A stretch of DNA of 64,000 nt, from positions 1,736,001 through 1,800,000 of the forward strand of contig JAZGUH010000402.1 of the NCBI GenBank assembly GCA_037893225.1, given 5' to 3'. Positions 61,324-64,000 of this stretch are shown piece after piece (position 1 is the stretch's first letter; the number at the start of each line of letters is the position of its first letter). The notes beneath the pieces were generated by a model. It was given only the letters and a program-made list of their open reading frames with translations, was not told the DNA's origin and did no database searches. A program made the translations under genes and the position numbers. Origin of the DNA: Hippasteria phrygiana. Lineage: Eukaryota; Echinodermata; Asteroidea; Valvatida; Goniasteridae.

Positions 61324-61752
61324 ATGCCTATCCGCCATGTTAATTGTTACCAACATAATGCAGATTTCTTAAACCATAGCAAAATGGATTCCATCTGGAA
61401 GGCCTTAATTAAAGGCAAGATTTTAAGAAAGACTGTACACAGAGGCAGAAAAAATTGTAGAATATGGACAGGAAATGTCCTGCAGAAATATGGCATTATT
61501 AATGTTGTCATGCCTGGCTCAAAATCAAATTCACGCACAAGGATGCGTGTGCACAGGTTCACTTACATTGTTTATTCTGGAGTCCTTGATCTTCCCCGGG
61601 GGTATGATGTCAGTCACCTGTGCCACAACTCCTTGTGTGTGAATTTTGATCACCTGTCACTTGAGCCACACGCCATCAACACTGCAAGATCTCGTTGTAA
61701 GAGATGCCGTTTGTGTTCGGGCCATGGCCCATACAAGGATTGTCTTCTTTAA
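61324..61752 (+). CDS. His-Cys box endonuclease, U12
   Basis: Intact; identical to the U10 protein (Leu53, Phe79). Confidence 0.82.
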   Translation: MPIRHVNCYQHNADFLNHSKMDSIWKALIKGKILRKTVHRGRKNCRIWTGNVLQKYGIINVVMPGSKSNSRTRMRVHRFTYIVYSGVLDLPRGYDVSHLCHNSLCVNFDHLSLEPHAINTARSRCKRCRLCSGHGPYKDCLL

Positions 61753-61950
61753 AATGTAATTAAGGAGAACTTTTTGGCTCACCATTAAGTTTGATAACTG
61801 AAATTGCTCTCCATTTTTTGATGCTACACTTTTTGCTTTTATAATTCATTTTTAATTGAAACGTATGCTGTAATTGTGCTCACTCTGAATTCTTTGCCAA
61901 TCCACATCTGGAGGGATTGCTGACTTGGGTTCCAGTTGCCCTTTCTTTTT

Positions 61951-63333
61951 CTACAATGACTTGGCACAGTTGTACAAGTTATATCGTTGTGCCCTACACT
62001 TTGCCCTTCGTATTTTATAATGTGTGCTCCTAGCCCGTTGGGAATTATATTTTTCTTTTCTGTCCATTTCAGCCAGACTTTTGGCAGCTGCAGATCCTGG
62101 CAAAACAGGACAACCTGCAGCTTCACACTTGACTGAGGATGATTAAGTTGGCATGGCCATTGTTGACAAGGTGAACTGCGCTGTGGTCTCTTGAGAGAGC
62201 ATTTCTGGAAAAGGTTAGTGTCCCTTTTGGATTAGTACTTGAAAAAGCATGGTTCATGGACTCTGCTTTTTGTGTACTTGTCCCATATCTGGTTTTTTGC
62301 ATTGCCTCGTGACCAATTCTCTTCTGAATTTTCAGTAAAAGCAGTTTCTTGTCAGACTCGAGCATTTTCAGTTTTCCCCTAACATGGACAGGAAGGTAGG
62401 GAAATCTGTTATTGCCATTGCAAACCAAGGACCGCTTTTTGCAAAGGTTGTGGCGACCTTGGTAACATTCGGGAATGGTTGAGGCAGCCTGTTCAGCCAT
62501 GTCATACATTTGGGCAAAGTTTCTCCCACATTTCTTGAGGATTGCCCCTGCTTCTGCTTGTACCCTGTGACTTACATCGTCACCTAACCGGTCTTGTATC
62601 TTTTTTTTTTCATTTTTAGTTCTACCAGGCATCATGTCACCACTGAATTTGGCCCGACTGATTGCTGAACTGAGTGATCGATTTAAGTAAGGTGGGTCAA
62701 AAAAGTGTTCTGGCTCGATACCTGCTTTAATTCTCATCTGAGACATAAAACCTTTTGCCATACACCCGTCCGCATCGCTTGTTACTCTTTCTGCCAACAA
62801 GGGTTCCTTACACTCTAGAAGTTTCTTGGCACAACATTGAATTCCCCCTTCTCTTTCATCCCCCATGTTGTAATTTGCTGGGCGTGTAGCACTACAAGAA
62901 TCTGTGTGCTCGGAACACTTGTTACTGCTGTGTTTGCCCGACATTTGATTTGCACATTTACAGAGTTTATTCTCGTGGTGGTACATTACTACCATTTTTT
63001 TGGTGGTTACATTCTCACATACTACGTCCCTAGTTTGGGTTGCCGGCACAAATGGTGTTTTTTTCCGACAGTTTCTCAAGGGGTTATTGTATTGTCTATC
63101 TAATTCGACAGCAATCGGTTTTTCTCTGTCATAGCCCTGTAATTCTTAAATACCTTTGACTAGTTTTCTCTTTTCAGCCATACATCTAACATTTTCATTG
63201 ATAATAATGTCCCCACATTTGCTTGCTGTTTTCTGCAGCCCACTGATTGAAGGAACAGTTGTACCCAATGCTGTCAAAAGTCGTCTTGCTCCTGTGGCTG
63301 CAATACCCGTGTTGAGGAGACCAACCTAAAAGG
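61951..63333 (-). pseudogene. Transposase fragment with a restored middle frame (U12)
   Basis: Its T run is 10 long (62601-62610) where all other copies have 11, so the catalytic core is open as one 318-codon frame (62123-63079) covering the NCRKKT region, TSDADG and KAESMN. TAA at codon 241 and the 4-bp insertion remain, and the 5' end is lost at the joint. It has ECYQGRHN like the full-length U8 and U10 copies, and a private GGAATTATAT (near 62041). Confidence 0.77.
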
Positions 63334-63344
63334 TATGATGTCAG

Positions 63345-63494
63345 TATGATGTCAGTCACCTGTGCCACAACTCCTTGTGTGTGAATTTTGATCACCTGTC
63401 ACTTGAGCCACACGCCATCAACACTGCAAGATCTCGTTGTAAGAGATGCCGTTTGTGTTCGGGCCATGGCCCATACAAGGATTGTCTTCTTTAA
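63345..63494 (+). pseudogene. Endonuclease 3' fragment (U12)
   Basis: Residues 94-142 only, with no usable start. Confidence 0.8.
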
Positions 63495-63692
63495 AATGTA
63501 ATTAAGGAGAACTTTTTGGCTCACCATTAAGTTTGATAACTGAAATTGCTCACCATTTTTTGATGCTACACTTTTTGCTTTTATAATTCATTTTTAATTG
63601 AAACGTATGCTGTAATTGTGCTCACTCTGAATTCTTTGCCAATCCACATCTGGAGGGATTGCTGACTTGGGTTCCAGTTGCCCTTTCTTTTT

Positions 63693-64000
63693 CTACAATG
63701 ACTTGGCACAGTTGTACAAGTTATATCGTTGTGCCCTACACTTTGCCCTTCGTATTTTATAATGTGTGCTCCTAGCCCGTTGGGAATTATATTTTTCTTT
63801 TCTGTCCATTTCAGCCAGACTTTTGGCAGCTGCAGATCCTGGCAAAACAGGACAACCTGCAGCTTCACACTTGACTGAGGATGATTAAGTTGGCATGGCC
63901 ATTGTTGACAAGGTGAACTGCGCTGTGGTCTCTTGAGAGAGCATTTCTGGAAAAGGTTAGTGTCCCTTTTGGATTAGTACTTGAAAAAGCATGGTTCATG
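63693..64000 (-). pseudogene. Transposase 3' fragment (U12, window end)
   Basis: C-terminal part only, cut by the window edge; 4-bp insertion present. Confidence 0.7.

Larger units (their letters stand above)
59728..64000. repeat. Macrosatellite unit U12, cut by the window end
   Basis: Copy of the U10 start, with two more minisatellite repeats. It passes through the shortened-unit joint at 63333 and continues into a further shortened unit beyond the window. Confidence 0.94.
63334..64000. repeat. Shortened unit, partial (U12)
   Basis: Starts at the doubled 11-bp joint; the window ends 667 bp into it. It carries the GGAATTATAT variant of the preceding copy. Confidence 0.9.

Noticed and set aside
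32798..63333. Assembly artefact as the sole cause of the higher-order repeat
   Set aside because: The two copies differ in minisatellite length (by one and two repeats), the U12 T-run and several single bases, so they are not a simple copied contig; a haplotype or read-depth check is still the decisive test.
1..64000. Phage, plasmid or bacterial origin
   Set aside because: Spliceosomal signals, an EGF exon, Kozak and TISU contexts and long noncoding spacers do not fit a prokaryote.

Overview
The window is one continuous tandem array (a macrosatellite) from a eukaryotic nuclear genome, most likely an invertebrate animal. Evidence for an animal is a phase 1-1 EGF-domain exon with canonical splice sites, spliceosomal donor/acceptor pairs, a Kozak-like start context (TCCACCATGG), and a Mutator-like (MULE) transposase of the kind common in invertebrate genomes. 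I cannot name the species. There is no unique flanking DNA: every base belongs to a repeat unit.

The basic unit is about 4.1 to 4.2 kb. Twelve units (U1 to U12) are seen, phased here on a TCCATGTCAC landmark: U1 1-4032, U2 4033-8221, U3 8222-12455, U4 12456-16627, U5 16628-20839, U6 20840-24999, U7 25000-29197, U8 29198-40351, U9 40352-44465, U10 44466-55600, U11 55601-59727, U12 59728-64000 (cut by the window end). In + strand order each unit holds: about 290 bp of AT-rich sequence; a perfect 16-bp palindrome; a frameshifted EGF-like exon on the minus strand; a 13-bp minisatellite (17 to 24 copies) inside 20-nt inverted arms; a G-rich tract; a putative CpG-containing promoter and first exon; a 137-bp intron; a 142-codon + strand gene for a His-Cys box (His-Me finger, I-PpoI type) endonuclease; and, convergent with it, a roughly 637-codon minus-strand Mutator-like transposase.

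The two genes have different fates. The endonuclease frame is open in all 12 copies, with every expected catalytic and zinc-binding residue. The transposase is broken in every copy, by a shared amber codon plus a changing set of nonsense and frameshift lesions. U8, U10 and U12 contain inserted runs of a shortened 1,743-bp unit that lacks the promoter, EGF exon, minisatellite, the 5' two thirds of the endonuclease and the 5' end of the transposase. A 15.25-kb higher-order repeat covers roughly 32798-48046 and again 48047-63333.

My reading (inference) is a dead DNA transposon with a captured host exon and a homing-type endonuclease gene, amplified by unequal exchange and gene conversion. The endonuclease in a satellite array is the most interesting element and could help drive recombination of the array.
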